A DNA stretch of 64,000 nucleotides, from the NCBI GenBank assembly GCA_002507565.1, contig MOXJ01000015.1:1-64000 (forward strand), given 5' to 3'. The translations under genes and the position numbers were made by a program. Under the pieces are notes generated by a model that did not search any database, was not told the origin of the DNA, and worked only from the letters and a program-made list of their open reading frames with translations. Position 1 is the stretch's first letter; each line of letters starts with the position of its first letter. The DNA comes from Candidatus Reconcilbacillus cellulovorans (GTDB lineage: Bacteria > Bacillota > Bacilli > Paenibacillales > Reconciliibacillaceae). Of the stretch, positions 8,701 to 16,619 are shown in pieces.

Positions 8701-9571
8701 AATCGTCATCGACGCAGGCGGCGTCCGACCGAGCTTCCTCGGACCGGCCGAAAGCCCCCGTATTTCGGATGCGCGTGCGGGAAGGGAGTCGGAGACGACC
8801 AAGCCCGCCGCCGTCGCCCGGCGCGAGCGGGCCGCCGAGGAGGAAGCCGCGTTCGACCCGTTCCGCGTTCCCGGCGCGATCCGGCCGGGCGTTCCGTCAC
8901 AGATACCCCTGGAGCTGCGGCGGGGCGAAGCGTGGGAAACAGATCTATTCGTGGAGGAAAGCGGATTGTACGAAGCGACGATCGTCCTGGCGGACGATCC
9001 GGCGATCGGTTCGGCGGCCGGCGGCCGTACCGCGACAGGTGAAGACGGCCCCAATGCCGCATCCGTCTTTAGCGCCGTTCTGGAATGTTTCCCCGTCCGC
9101 GCCGACGGCTTTCCCGAACTCCCGCCGGTCCGGATCGACGCGTCCGGCAGCGGCTTCCCGACAGGCCGATTCTGGCTGCCGGCGGGCGAACACCGGCTCC
9201 GGCTCCGTGCCGAATCGGGGATGATGCGGCTGCGCGAATTACGGCTCGCCCTGATGGAAAAAGACGTGTTCCGCGTGCGGCCGACGCTGCGTCGCGACGC
9301 CGGAAACGCCGAGCGGCCGCTCGTCGTCCAGATCGGCCTGTTCAACGACGACACGTTCGGCCACAGGTATGAGCTGACCGCAACGCTTACCGACGAGGGC
9401 GGGCGGGAACTCGGCTCCGTCTGCGCCGTCGGCCACCTGGCGCGCGGAGAAAAACAGATGTGGCAATACCGGTATCCGGATTCGCCGGACGCCGCCTCGT
9501 ATGTGTTGGCCATCGCGCTGAAGTACGGAGAAAAGGGGGAGGGGCGGCGCGAGTGGAAGTATTGCTTTTGA
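5780..9571 (+). CDS. GH115 xylan alpha-1,2-glucuronidase
   Basis: A 1263-residue glycoside hydrolase of family 115, which removes (4-O-methyl-)glucuronic acid side chains from glucuronoxylan. Family sequences are clear: YRGIFLNDEGPSL (about residue 193), NYLWPAMWDSSFYEDD, GIVVGTSHHEPM and ESIVTLGMRGDGDEPMGG in the catalytic (beta/alpha)8 region, then DVTLLWSDDNHGNLRR. The part after about residue 800 is the long beta-rich C-terminal region seen in the family. There is no signal peptide, so it should act in the cytoplasm on imported oligosaccharides. It starts at ATG 5780 with AAAGGA upstream. No xylan transporter, xylanase or regulator lies beside it, so the pathway context is elsewhere in the genome. 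Confidence 0.9.
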   Translation: MFGPRYMIEPTDRSQGDPTGAPTENRSDAADCGFPLAAGGRVADLYVENSDYPGVVRATGDLAEDLARVTGRRPPLVHDPAALNEFAVIVGTIGRNGVVDRLIGSGRLDAADLAGKWESFVVQTVADPLPGVREALVIAGSDKRGTIFGIYDLCEQIGVSPWHWWADVPVTRRTELFVRRGVYRQGEPTVKYRGIFLNDEGPSLMTWVRANFPDFTHEFYERVFELLLRLKANYLWPAMWDSSFYEDDERNAATADLYGIVVGTSHHEPMLRPHKDWKKRREGPWDYAVNRETLYRFWEEGIRRSRHYESIVTLGMRGDGDEPMGGHFSFEEKMRLLQTIIDDQRGIIARYMNPDVARVPQVWALYKEVQDYYDRGMRVPDDVTLLWSDDNHGNLRRVPTPDERRRPGGAGVYYHLDYVGGPRSYKWINTVPIPKIWEQMHKAYEYGADRIWIVNVGDLKPMEFQTEFFLRLAWNVHAFTPDNLREFGVLWAERQFGVDRRCAEAIADLIARYSKWNGRIKPELLNAVPLYSWTNDKEAETVLADMRDAVRTAERLYAELPEPYKDTFFQIVLYPVKASAVVNELHLRVEKSRLYARQGRTAANVEARRAELLFAEDDALSFDYNRRAAFGKWNHMMDQTHIGYTYWNQPENNTMPEVGNVSPLPGAVMGVAVEGSEAAWPGAPEDDCVLPPFDPYSRERRYIDVFNRGTEPFSFTATADAPWIRLSACEGVVVLQKRLWVDVDWEAVPRDGRAEGTVMIAGPGGAAVTVRVRLANPAFVRSATVDACEPAGACCRPNGLAEDVSPDAECTVAQSLPIFVEINGCISIEAEHYAASVPAGGAEWRKIPDYGRTLSSMAVFPVTVPSARPPEGSPRLEYRVRLASTGDVRVVCYIAPSLDFIPGASLRLGVSFDDGPIAVADGILRDADGRPDERDWEQSVILNVRTVETVHHIDAPGDHTLKIWMVDPTVVLQKIVIDAGGVRPSFLGPAESPRISDARAGRESETTKPAAVARRERAAEEEAAFDPFRVPGAIRPGVPSQIPLELRRGEAWETDLFVEESGLYEATIVLADDPAIGSAAGGRTATGEDGPNAASVFSAVLECFPVRADGFPELPPVRIDASGSGFPTGRFWLPAGEHRLRLRAESGMMRLRELRLALMEKDVFRVRPTLRRDAGNAERPLVVQIGLFNDDTFGHRYELTATLTDEGGRELGSVCAVGHLARGEKQMWQYRYPDSPDAASYVLAIALKYGEKGEGRREWKYCF

Positions 9572-9645
9572 AATCATCCTCTTGCGATTTGCTCGCTCCG
9601 TTTTGGATCCGTCAAACGCGTCGGAATGTCCAATCTGACACGCTC

Positions 9646-12222
9646 TCAAGACGGCTGAATTCGCACTCTGGGAGCGATAAGATTTCGGATTTCTTCATAA
9701 ACTTGAATGTTCACGCCTTCTTTGACTTCGAATGAAACGACAAGTGCATAAGGGACCTCCCCCTTTAGTCCTCCGGCGTCTTCCCGGCAATTTACCCGGA
9801 TTTCAATGGCCTCCCCGTTCATAAAAGGTATTGCTTGATTTCCTTCTAAAATTTCGTGTTGAACAGTTCCTCTTCTTACTGCATTCGCATCAACCTCTTC
9901 TCGTGCTTTTAAACCGAATTGATTTACGGGAGGCTCGAAATATAAAGCAGCTTGTCGATATTTCAGATTGCCAGAATTGATTGGAGAAAACCAAGCCAGC
10001 GTAATGGTAAGTCTCCGCCATTCTTTCTTGCTGCTCAAAGAGGGCGGTAACGGAACAGAATAAAGGTGAGCCTGCTCTTTGCGCAATTTGCCGCATCCAA
10101 TCAGTGTAGCTCTTTGTTCTGTACAATAAAAAATTCTATCGGAATCGATTACTCCATATCCAAACAATCTTGGGACTATTTTCTCTCTTAATCTTTTATA
10201 TTCGTTTCCTAAAATTTTTTCTATTTTTTCATATACATTCCTCCAACTTGCTCCATGGACAATCAGGGCCTTTACCAGTATGGGGATGAATTCATCGGAT
10301 AATTGTTCTCCGTGAGGTTGGGTTTCCCTAAGCTCGTAAAGCATTTCACAAAGTTCGTGTGCTAATCGTGTAGTAAGAGCAGTTGCGTTGCTCGTTCCCC
10401 GCGTATAGGCAAACGATGAAGTATTGCCTTGATGACCAGGAAAAGCCACTTTTTGCCCTGGTGCTTTATTAGATTTATTGATAGTAAAACTTCCTTTTCC
10501 CGTGAAATCGTTAAAGATATAAAGTTGTCTTCCTCCCTTCATAACAACATCAGGTTTAACAGAGCGCTTATAGCCAAAACCAATTCTAGTGATAGGACTA
10601 ATCATAGAATTAATCTTCATAATATCCATGCGACGTCCACTTTCAACAAATAAAGACGAATCCTCATGAAGAGCGCCGACCGTCAGCGCATTGATCGATT
10701 CGGCAGGCGATAAAATTCTTCTATCAGCCGCGTGTCGACAAATGCATTTCAAAACCTCTTCGGACAATTGGTCTTTCGGCATCCGCAACACATGTTCGAT
10801 GCCATCAAAAACAATATCTTCAACATAATTTCCTGCACTCACAATGAACAAAACCTTATATTCATAGGACAACCAATCAAGAAGTCGTGCCCACGGGCTT
10901 ATTATCCGACTGAACGGTCTTGCCGCATCAGCTACGGACAAGTTGATGACTTTGACAGTCGGCGCAACCGGACCTGATGTCCCGCTTCCCGCGAACATGC
11001 GCAGAACGGCGCGATGAAGAAGATCAACCGGCAATACATCGTCGGGTATACATTCAGGAGGTGGATTATCGCGTGTATCCCGGTTCGGTTTCAAAATCGG
11101 TCTAACGTATAACGGGCGGGAAAGCGGTTTGAGATTGTCGTCCAATTCACCGTGTAAAATCAATGAGGCCATCGCGGTGCCGTGTACTCGCTCATCCGCC
11201 TGATAACTTTCCTGAAATTCGTCTGGATCGTCAACGATCAATCTCCCCCTCAACCAATCATGATTTTCTAAAGGCAAACCGTCCAACACTGCTACAAGAG
11301 GTTCGGTATTCCGAGGTTTCTCAAATATTTTCTTTTCTCCTTCTACTGGATCGCCTTCAAGAGGGATCGTCGTCGCTTGTCCCACCGGTCTAAAAAACAT
11401 GACTTCACCAGCTTGTAGAAGACGAACATTCGTATCTTCTGAAATCTCTTTAAAAACTTCTACAGGCGCTTCGGCTAATAGGGCATGATAGCAAATTTGA
11501 GGCATAATACACTCTCTCAATACTTTTCCATTAGAATTTTTAATCAAATTACTTATATTACTAGAATAAACTTTTCTTTTCTCGTTATTTTTCTGATACC
11601 ATAATTCTACTTCAAACCTGATGGATGATTTTCCCATTCCAATCCAGTCATTTAGAGTCTCAAGAAATCTTGTCCCTTCAAAACGGTCGATTACACTCCA
11701 ATAACGAACCGTTCTTAAATGCTTAAACAAATCCCCCCATTTTTTAAATTCATCGGGGAGTTTATGCCCTCCAAAATACTTGTCCGATAATGACTTTAAT
11801 TGTTGCAAGGCTTGCTGATCAGACATCACCAAAAACAAGCGGCCATCAACTGGTTTATCGAGTCTTTCTCCGTTCTTCCCCACTTTATAAAAATCATCAT
11901 CGGGATCAAACTCCGTTTCCCACTCAACCAACCACTCAAGTCCTTTGATTTTTTTCACGGCGCTGATGAAACCTTCTATCGAACCCGCCGTTTCAAAAAC
12001 GAGCACTTGTTCCGGCATTATTCCAAGCATATCTTGTTGAAAGAACATACGCTTTTTTTCAAATGCTTCAATCAATCTTTGGAATTGTGGGATCAACCTG
12101 TTTCTCTGTCTTTCTTCTTCAGGAACTACAATATCCTTTGGGCGATATTTCCTCTTTCCTTCTTTTTTCACTAAATTTGCTGAAGGAAAAAAGATCAAGG
12201 GTCTCTGCGCATTTTCCATCAT
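9646..12222 (-). CDS. S8 subtilisin-like serine protease, partner of AAA+ ATPase
   Basis: An 858-residue protein with a subtilase domain in its middle. The catalytic triad is in the S8 order: Asp314 (AVLDGLP), His347 (VHGTAM), Ser611 (RGTSNATA), with the oxyanion Asn465 (VSAGN). About 300 residues precede the protease domain and about 240 follow it, neither resembling a prodomain known to me. There is no signal peptide, so it should work inside the cell, unlike most subtilases. The ATG at 12222 overlaps the upstream ATPase stop (ATGA), so the two are made together. The gene is clearly A/T-richer than flanking core genes, pointing to transfer. A role in phage defence or regulated proteolysis is a hypothesis from the gene pair, not something the sequence proves. 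Confidence 0.88.
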   Translation of the reverse strand: MMENAQRPLIFFPSANLVKKEGKRKYRPKDIVVPEEERQRNRLIPQFQRLIEAFEKKRMFFQQDMLGIMPEQVLVFETAGSIEGFISAVKKIKGLEWLVEWETEFDPDDDFYKVGKNGERLDKPVDGRLFLVMSDQQALQQLKSLSDKYFGGHKLPDEFKKWGDLFKHLRTVRYWSVIDRFEGTRFLETLNDWIGMGKSSIRFEVELWYQKNNEKRKVYSSNISNLIKNSNGKVLRECIMPQICYHALLAEAPVEVFKEISEDTNVRLLQAGEVMFFRPVGQATTIPLEGDPVEGEKKIFEKPRNTEPLVAVLDGLPLENHDWLRGRLIVDDPDEFQESYQADERVHGTAMASLILHGELDDNLKPLSRPLYVRPILKPNRDTRDNPPPECIPDDVLPVDLLHRAVLRMFAGSGTSGPVAPTVKVINLSVADAARPFSRIISPWARLLDWLSYEYKVLFIVSAGNYVEDIVFDGIEHVLRMPKDQLSEEVLKCICRHAADRRILSPAESINALTVGALHEDSSLFVESGRRMDIMKINSMISPITRIGFGYKRSVKPDVVMKGGRQLYIFNDFTGKGSFTINKSNKAPGQKVAFPGHQGNTSSFAYTRGTSNATALTTRLAHELCEMLYELRETQPHGEQLSDEFIPILVKALIVHGASWRNVYEKIEKILGNEYKRLREKIVPRLFGYGVIDSDRIFYCTEQRATLIGCGKLRKEQAHLYSVPLPPSLSSKKEWRRLTITLAWFSPINSGNLKYRQAALYFEPPVNQFGLKAREEVDANAVRRGTVQHEILEGNQAIPFMNGEAIEIRVNCREDAGGLKGEVPYALVVSFEVKEGVNIQVYEEIRNLIAPRVRIQPS

Positions 12223-13196
12223 TTTTCACCCTGTCCTTCCGGCTGAAACCGCCCTTCCCACTGCTTCAAGCACGACCGAACGATCGATCTCAGATCCGAA
12301 TCAGGCAACGACAATACATAGCGGCGCCGTACGTCGAGCCCGAATTCTTCGATTTCCGAAAAACTCAGTCCGTACAGCTTTTCCGCGATTGTCCGAACGG
12401 AATGTCCCAACGGTCGGTCGAAACTTGCCCGGAACCGTTCCAGCCAAGCTTCAATTTGCGGCTTTTCCGGTTTCGGCAAAAACAAACGAAGCTGAAATCT
12501 CCGCCATACCGCCTTGTCCAGCAGTTCCGGGTGGTTGGTCGCAGTCACCACGACGACGTGGCTCGGCAAATCATCGATCTGCAACAACAGTGAACTTACG
12601 ACTCTTTTGATTTCGCCGGTTTCGTGTTTGTCGCCCCGTTCCTTGCCGATCGCGTCGAATTCATCGAAAAACAGGACGCATCTCTGGGTCCGCACGAATT
12701 CGAACAACCGTTTGAGCCGATTGGCGGTTTCCCCTAGATAACTTCCGACAATCCCCTCGTACCTGACGATGTACATCGGAACCATCAAGGCGCCGGCCAA
12801 TGCTTCGGCCAGCGATGTTTTGCCGTTGCCGGGCGGACCGACCAGGATGACGCGGTGGCGCGGCTCCAGATTATACGATCGCAGCAAGTCGCATCGATGC
12901 TGTTCTTCGATCAACTCGACGCAGGCGTTACGGACGTTTTCGGGAAGGATCAAGTCGTCCAAGTCCTTTTTCGGAACGATTTCGTACAACAAATTCCTTG
13001 TTCCTTCATTCAAAAAACCGGGCGCCTCCCGAGAAGATGTAAGCGATTTTAAACTTTCCGCCAGCCGATCCGCTAACACGTGGTGTTGCTTGCTTCTTTC
13101 TTCTGCGATCAAAGCCTCGACCGTGCGCCTGAAAAGCTGCGCATCGCCTTTCGAACCCGCTACAACGAGATTCAGCAACAAGTCGGCGCGCGCCAT
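12219..13196 (-). CDS. AAA+ ATPase, partner of S8 protease
   Basis: A 325-residue classic AAA domain protein. Walker A is GPPGNGKT (residues 120-127), Walker B is LFFDEFD (about 175-181), sensor 1 is TATN (218-221), and arginines for the finger are at VWRRF (about 232). An N-terminal helical part (1-100) contains the stretch LFRRTVEALIAEE. The domain most resembles the FtsH/proteasomal ATPase branch, which suggests a hexamer that unfolds or hands over a substrate. The ATG at 13196 has AAAGGA upstream. It overlaps the protease by four bases. Likely job: sensing or controlling the protease. It sits between the GH115 gene and rlmH, i.e. at the edge of the conserved wal/rlmH core. Confidence 0.88.
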   Translation of the reverse strand: MARADLLLNLVVAGSKGDAQLFRRTVEALIAEERSKQHHVLADRLAESLKSLTSSREAPGFLNEGTRNLLYEIVPKKDLDDLILPENVRNACVELIEEQHRCDLLRSYNLEPRHRVILVGPPGNGKTSLAEALAGALMVPMYIVRYEGIVGSYLGETANRLKRLFEFVRTQRCVLFFDEFDAIGKERGDKHETGEIKRVVSSLLLQIDDLPSHVVVVTATNHPELLDKAVWRRFQLRLFLPKPEKPQIEAWLERFRASFDRPLGHSVRTIAEKLYGLSFSEIEEFGLDVRRRYVLSLPDSDLRSIVRSCLKQWEGRFQPEGQGEK

Positions 13197-13238
13197 GCCC
13201 GATTCACATCCTTTCCGGCCCGCGTCATGCCTCCTTTT

Positions 13239-13721
13239 TCACCTATGATACCCTTCCCCCCGCATGATCTTCAACGCCCGGTACAGCTGCTCCGCCAGCA
13301 CGAGCCGCGCGAGCTGGTGCGGCAGCGTAATGCGTCCGAACGACCATCGCGCGTCGGCGCGCCGCAGCACGTCCGCGTGCAGGCCGCACGTGCCGCCGAC
13401 GACGAACGCGACGCGGCCGCGGCCTTCTGCCGCAAGCCGCTGAAGGCGTCCCGCCAGCTCCTCCGACGACCACAACTCGCCGTCCACCGCCAGCGCGATC
13501 ACATAGGCGTCGCGCGGCAAGCGCGCGAACAGCCGGTCCGCCTCCCGGCGCAGCGCGCGCTCGGTCGCCGCCGCGTCGGCAGGGTCCGGCGCCGGCTCGT
13601 CGTCGACTTCCACCGTTTCCAGACGGACGTACGGGCGAAGCCGCTTCACATATTCCGCGACGCCGGCGGCCGCGTACGGTTCTTTCAGCTTGCCGACCGC
13701 CACAATCGAGACGTGCAGAAT
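13239..13721 (-). CDS. rlmH: 23S rRNA (pseudouridine-1915-N3) methyltransferase RlmH
   Basis: A SPOUT-class methyltransferase that modifies pseudouridine 1915 of 23S rRNA. The C-terminal knot region is typical: FVVGGTCGLHADV, then RITLPHQLARLVLAEQLYRALKIMRGEGYHR. The first ATG/GTG/TTG codon in frame (GTG 13703) would remove the first beta-strand, ILHVSIVAVGKLKE, which matches the start of Bacillus RlmH. Extending back gives a CTG (13718) and an ATT (13721), with an AAGGAGGGG ribosome site at 13732-13740. I therefore extend to 13721 with a non-standard start. It is the normal last gene of the wal/htrA region. Confidence 0.9.
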   Translation of the reverse strand: MLHVSIVAVGKLKEPYAAAGVAEYVKRLRPYVRLETVEVDDEPAPDPADAAATERALRREADRLFARLPRDAYVIALAVDGELWSSEELAGRLQRLAAEGRGRVAFVVGGTCGLHADVLRRADARWSFGRITLPHQLARLVLAEQLYRALKIMRGEGYHR

Positions 13722-13755
13722 ACCGGCCGCCCCCCTCCTTTCATACTTCCTGCGT

Positions 13756-14928
13756 CTAATACTCGCCGAGCCGGATCGTCACCGTTTCCTTCTTGCCGTT
13801 CCGGTAAAACGTAATCTCCAGTTTGTCGCCGATTTTTTTGCGCCCGTACAAATATTGCCGCAGTTCCAGCATCGAACCGACCGGCCGGCCGTCCAGCTCG
13901 ACGATGACGTCGCCCGCCTTCAGCCCGGCCGACGCCGCCGGTTCCTCGACTTCGCCGATCACGACGAGTCCTTCCCGCACCGACTCCGGCAGCCCGAGCG
14001 CCGAACGGTTTTCATACACGTCCAGCTCGACGGCGCGAATGCCGATTTTGGGCCTAAGCACTTTACCGTGCCGAACCAGTTCTTCGACGACAGGCAACAC
14101 TTGATGAATCGGCAACGCGAAACCTAGCCCTTCCACGCCGGTTTCGGCGATTTTCATGCTGTTGATGCCGATCACCTTGCCGTCGAGGTTGGCGAGCGCC
14201 CCGCCGCTGTTGCCGACGTTGATCGCGGCGTCCGTCTGGATGACGTCCATCTCCCAGTCGTACCGGCCGTCCGCATCGAGCGACACGGGAATGCGGCGCT
14301 GCGGGCCGCTGATGACGCCGATCGTGATCGACTGCGACAGCCCGAGGCCGAGCGGGCTGCCGACGGCGATCGCCGTCTCGCCCGGCCGTAGGTTCCGTGA
14401 ATCGCCGAACTCCGCGACACGGCGGACGTTTTTGCCGTCGGTCTCCAGAACGGCGAGGTCGGTGAACACGTCGCCGCCGAGGACGGTCGCGGGCTGGCGC
14501 GTGCCGTCGTCCAGCACGACTTCTACTTTGCTCGCGTTTTGCACGACGTGTTGGTTCGTAATGATGCGCGCCCTGCCGCCGGCTTTTTCAAAAACGACGC
14601 CCGAACCGACGCCGATCGCGAACGACGGGCCTTCCGACGCGCCGCCTCCGGTCACCGAACTGACGACGCTGACGACCGCCGGCATGACGCGCTCCACCGC
14701 GCGCACGATCCGCTCCTCCGTCGACAGGACGCTCCCGGCCGAACGCAGCCCGAGCGTCCAGCCGACGAGAAGGGCGACGCCGGACGCAATAGCGACAACA
14801 GCGGCAATCGTTCGGATATCAAAATGACGTGTCGCCGTCCGCCCGTAAATGCGCCGGCCGTCGATCTTCCACCGACTCCCGCCGAATGTGCGGGACGCCG
14901 AATAGAAATCATCGTCGAACAAGCTCAT
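13756..14928 (-). CDS. htrA: HtrA/DegP-like membrane-anchored serine protease
   Basis: A 390-residue trypsin-fold protease for surface protein quality control. There is a cytoplasmic tail, one transmembrane segment (about residues 40-60), the protease domain with His127 (TNQHVV), Asp157 (FTDLAVL) and Ser241 (GNSGGAL), and a C-terminal PDZ domain (about 285-380, with LKAGDVIVELDGRPV). It starts at 14928, inside the last codons of walJ (20-base overlap). This is the HtrC/YycK position at the end of the wal operon in Bacilli, so it is expected to be co-expressed with WalRK. Confidence 0.92.
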   Translation of the reverse strand: MSLFDDDFYSASRTFGGSRWKIDGRRIYGRTATRHFDIRTIAAVVAIASGVALLVGWTLGLRSAGSVLSTEERIVRAVERVMPAVVSVVSSVTGGGASEGPSFAIGVGSGVVFEKAGGRARIITNQHVVQNASKVEVVLDDGTRQPATVLGGDVFTDLAVLETDGKNVRRVAEFGDSRNLRPGETAIAVGSPLGLGLSQSITIGVISGPQRRIPVSLDADGRYDWEMDVIQTDAAINVGNSGGALANLDGKVIGINSMKIAETGVEGLGFALPIHQVLPVVEELVRHGKVLRPKIGIRAVELDVYENRSALGLPESVREGLVVIGEVEEPAASAGLKAGDVIVELDGRPVGSMLELRQYLYGRKKIGDKLEITFYRNGKKETVTIRLGEY

Positions 14929-15751
14929 CGGCGATTTCGCCTCCGATCGGAGTCATCGTCAGGTCGTCCCACGGTGTGGGGCGATCGAAATATGTATCCA
15001 TCAGCCGCACCGAGCAACGGCGGTACACGCCGCGCTCTTCCAATATGTTATTCACCGTCAGCCTGGCCAAATCCGCCAGGTTGTGATCGCGGCTCAAATG
15101 CGCCAGATAGACTCGTTTCGTCCGCGGGGACAACAGCTCGCAGAGCGCCTCGCCCGCCGCCTCGTTCGACAGGTGTCCCTTGTCGCCGAGAATGCGGCGT
15201 TTCACGTTCCAGGGATACCGGCCCGCGCGCAGCATCTCGACGTCGTGATTGGACTCGATGATCAGAACGTCGGAATCGCGGATCGCCTCCATCACGTTGC
15301 GGCTGACGTAGCCGAGATCCGTGGCGAGGCCGAGCTTGTACCCGGCCGCCGCGAAACTGAAGCCGACCGGTTCGGCGGCGTCGTGCGACAGCTCGAACGA
15401 CTCGACGCGCAGCGAACCGAACCAGAGCTCAGAACCCGTGACGAACACCCTGCGCTGAGCCGGATCAAGCCCGCCGAACTGCCGCTCCAGCTGCCGCCAC
15501 GTTTTTTCGTTGGCGTATACCGGCAGACGGTATTTTCGAGCGAACGCGCCTGCACCGCGCACATGGTCGACATGTTCGTGCGTAATCAGCACGGCATCCA
15601 GCTCCTCGGGCGACACTCCGACCTCAGCGAGCAATCCTTCGATTTTGCGCACGCTCAATCCGACGTCGACCAGCACTTTCGCGTCCCGTGCGGCAACCAA
15701 CATACTGTTGCCCGTCGAACCGCTGGCCAGAATCGTAAACCGCAACCCCAT
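14909..15751 (-). CDS. walJ: WalJ (YycJ) MBL-fold metallohydrolase
   Basis: A 280-residue metallo-beta-lactamase-fold protein. The zinc motif THEHVDHVRG is near residues 56-65, with further ligands in ELSHDA, ATDLGY and HLSRDHNL. WalJ is a conserved member of the wal operon and is thought to act as a nuclease-like hydrolase in coordinating cell division and DNA replication. I place the start at ATG 15751, with AGGAGAGGAG upstream, instead of the longer reading whose first 29 residues are Arg/Cys-rich and lie in the walI end. It overlaps htrA at its 3' end. Confidence 0.9.
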   Translation of the reverse strand: MGLRFTILASGSTGNSMLVAARDAKVLVDVGLSVRKIEGLLAEVGVSPEELDAVLITHEHVDHVRGAGAFARKYRLPVYANEKTWRQLERQFGGLDPAQRRVFVTGSELWFGSLRVESFELSHDAAEPVGFSFAAAGYKLGLATDLGYVSRNVMEAIRDSDVLIIESNHDVEMLRAGRYPWNVKRRILGDKGHLSNEAAGEALCELLSPRTKRVYLAHLSRDHNLADLARLTVNNILEERGVYRRCSVRLMDTYFDRPTPWDDLTMTPIGGEIADELVRR

Positions 15752-15776
15752 CCGTTGTTCTCCTCTCCTGTTGTGT

Positions 15777-16619
15777 TCAGCCGGCGTTCGCCGCCTGCGA
15801 CCGCACCTCGGACACTTCGCCATGATAGGCCTCAACAAAATAAATACGCCTGGTCGACGCCGCAGGTTGTTGTCCGTTCCCGGACCCTTGCGCGACCGCC
15901 TGAGCGGACGAAGCCTGCCCTGACGCGGTTCCGACCGACGTGGGCCGCACGTCGAGCACGACGCGCCAGGCCGGCACCGTCAGCCCTTCCGGCTCCTCGA
16001 AAGGCCGATACAACAATCCGAACCGAACGTCGCGCACCGATGTCCCTTCCGGCATCGCGCCCGCATCGAGCAGACGGCGAAGCGCATCCGGGGCTGACAA
16101 GACGGGCTGTTCACCGCCTTCTTCCGAAATCGGCTGCGCATATTGCCGGTGAAACGCGGCTACGGCACCGTTTTCCCGAAAAAATTTCAGTTCCACCCCG
16201 AACACCGGAACGCCGGCCAACAGCTGGAACCCGACGAAGACGCCGCCGTCCGACGTCCAGACGTCAAACTCGTATTCGTCGCCCTTGTCGACCCGGACGG
16301 CGGCCGCCCGCCATACTTCACCCGCATCCGCGCCTTCAGGAGCCGGTACGGGCGGCTCGAGCGCCGTACGCTCCGACGAAAGGCTCGCTTCATCCAATTT
16401 TAACACATACTTTTGAAAACGGGGCGGTCGGGCGGGCAATTCGACATCAAGCCGGATCCCTCGTGCGGAAAGCAACTTGCGAATGTCCTCGATCGTCGTT
16501 TCCGCTTCGCCTTCCGGTCCGCCCAGCGCGCCGCCGCTCAACCACAGCTCATAGCCGAGAATCAGGTTCAGGACGAAAAACGCAAAAATCAATACGGTTT
16601 TGGCGCGCCCCCAGTCCAT
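15777..16619 (-). CDS. walI: WalI (YycI) regulator of the WalK kinase
   Basis: A 280-residue bitopic protein: a short cytoplasmic start, one transmembrane helix (about residues 8-27, VLIFAFFVLNLILGYEL), and a large extracytoplasmic part. With WalH it contacts the membrane helices of WalK and holds kinase activity in check. The ATG at 16619 has GGAGGG upstream and lies 31 bases inside the end of walH, so translation is coupled. The tail is Gln/Ser/Ala-rich before a final strand (RRIYFVEAYHGEV). Confidence 0.88.
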   Translation of the reverse strand: MDWGRAKTVLIFAFFVLNLILGYELWLSGGALGGPEGEAETTIEDIRKLLSARGIRLDVELPARPPRFQKYVLKLDEASLSSERTALEPPVPAPEGADAGEVWRAAAVRVDKGDEYEFDVWTSDGGVFVGFQLLAGVPVFGVELKFFRENGAVAAFHRQYAQPISEEGGEQPVLSAPDALRRLLDAGAMPEGTSVRDVRFGLLYRPFEEPEGLTVPAWRVVLDVRPTSVGTASGQASSAQAVAQGSGNGQQPAASTRRIYFVEAYHGEVSEVRSQAANAG

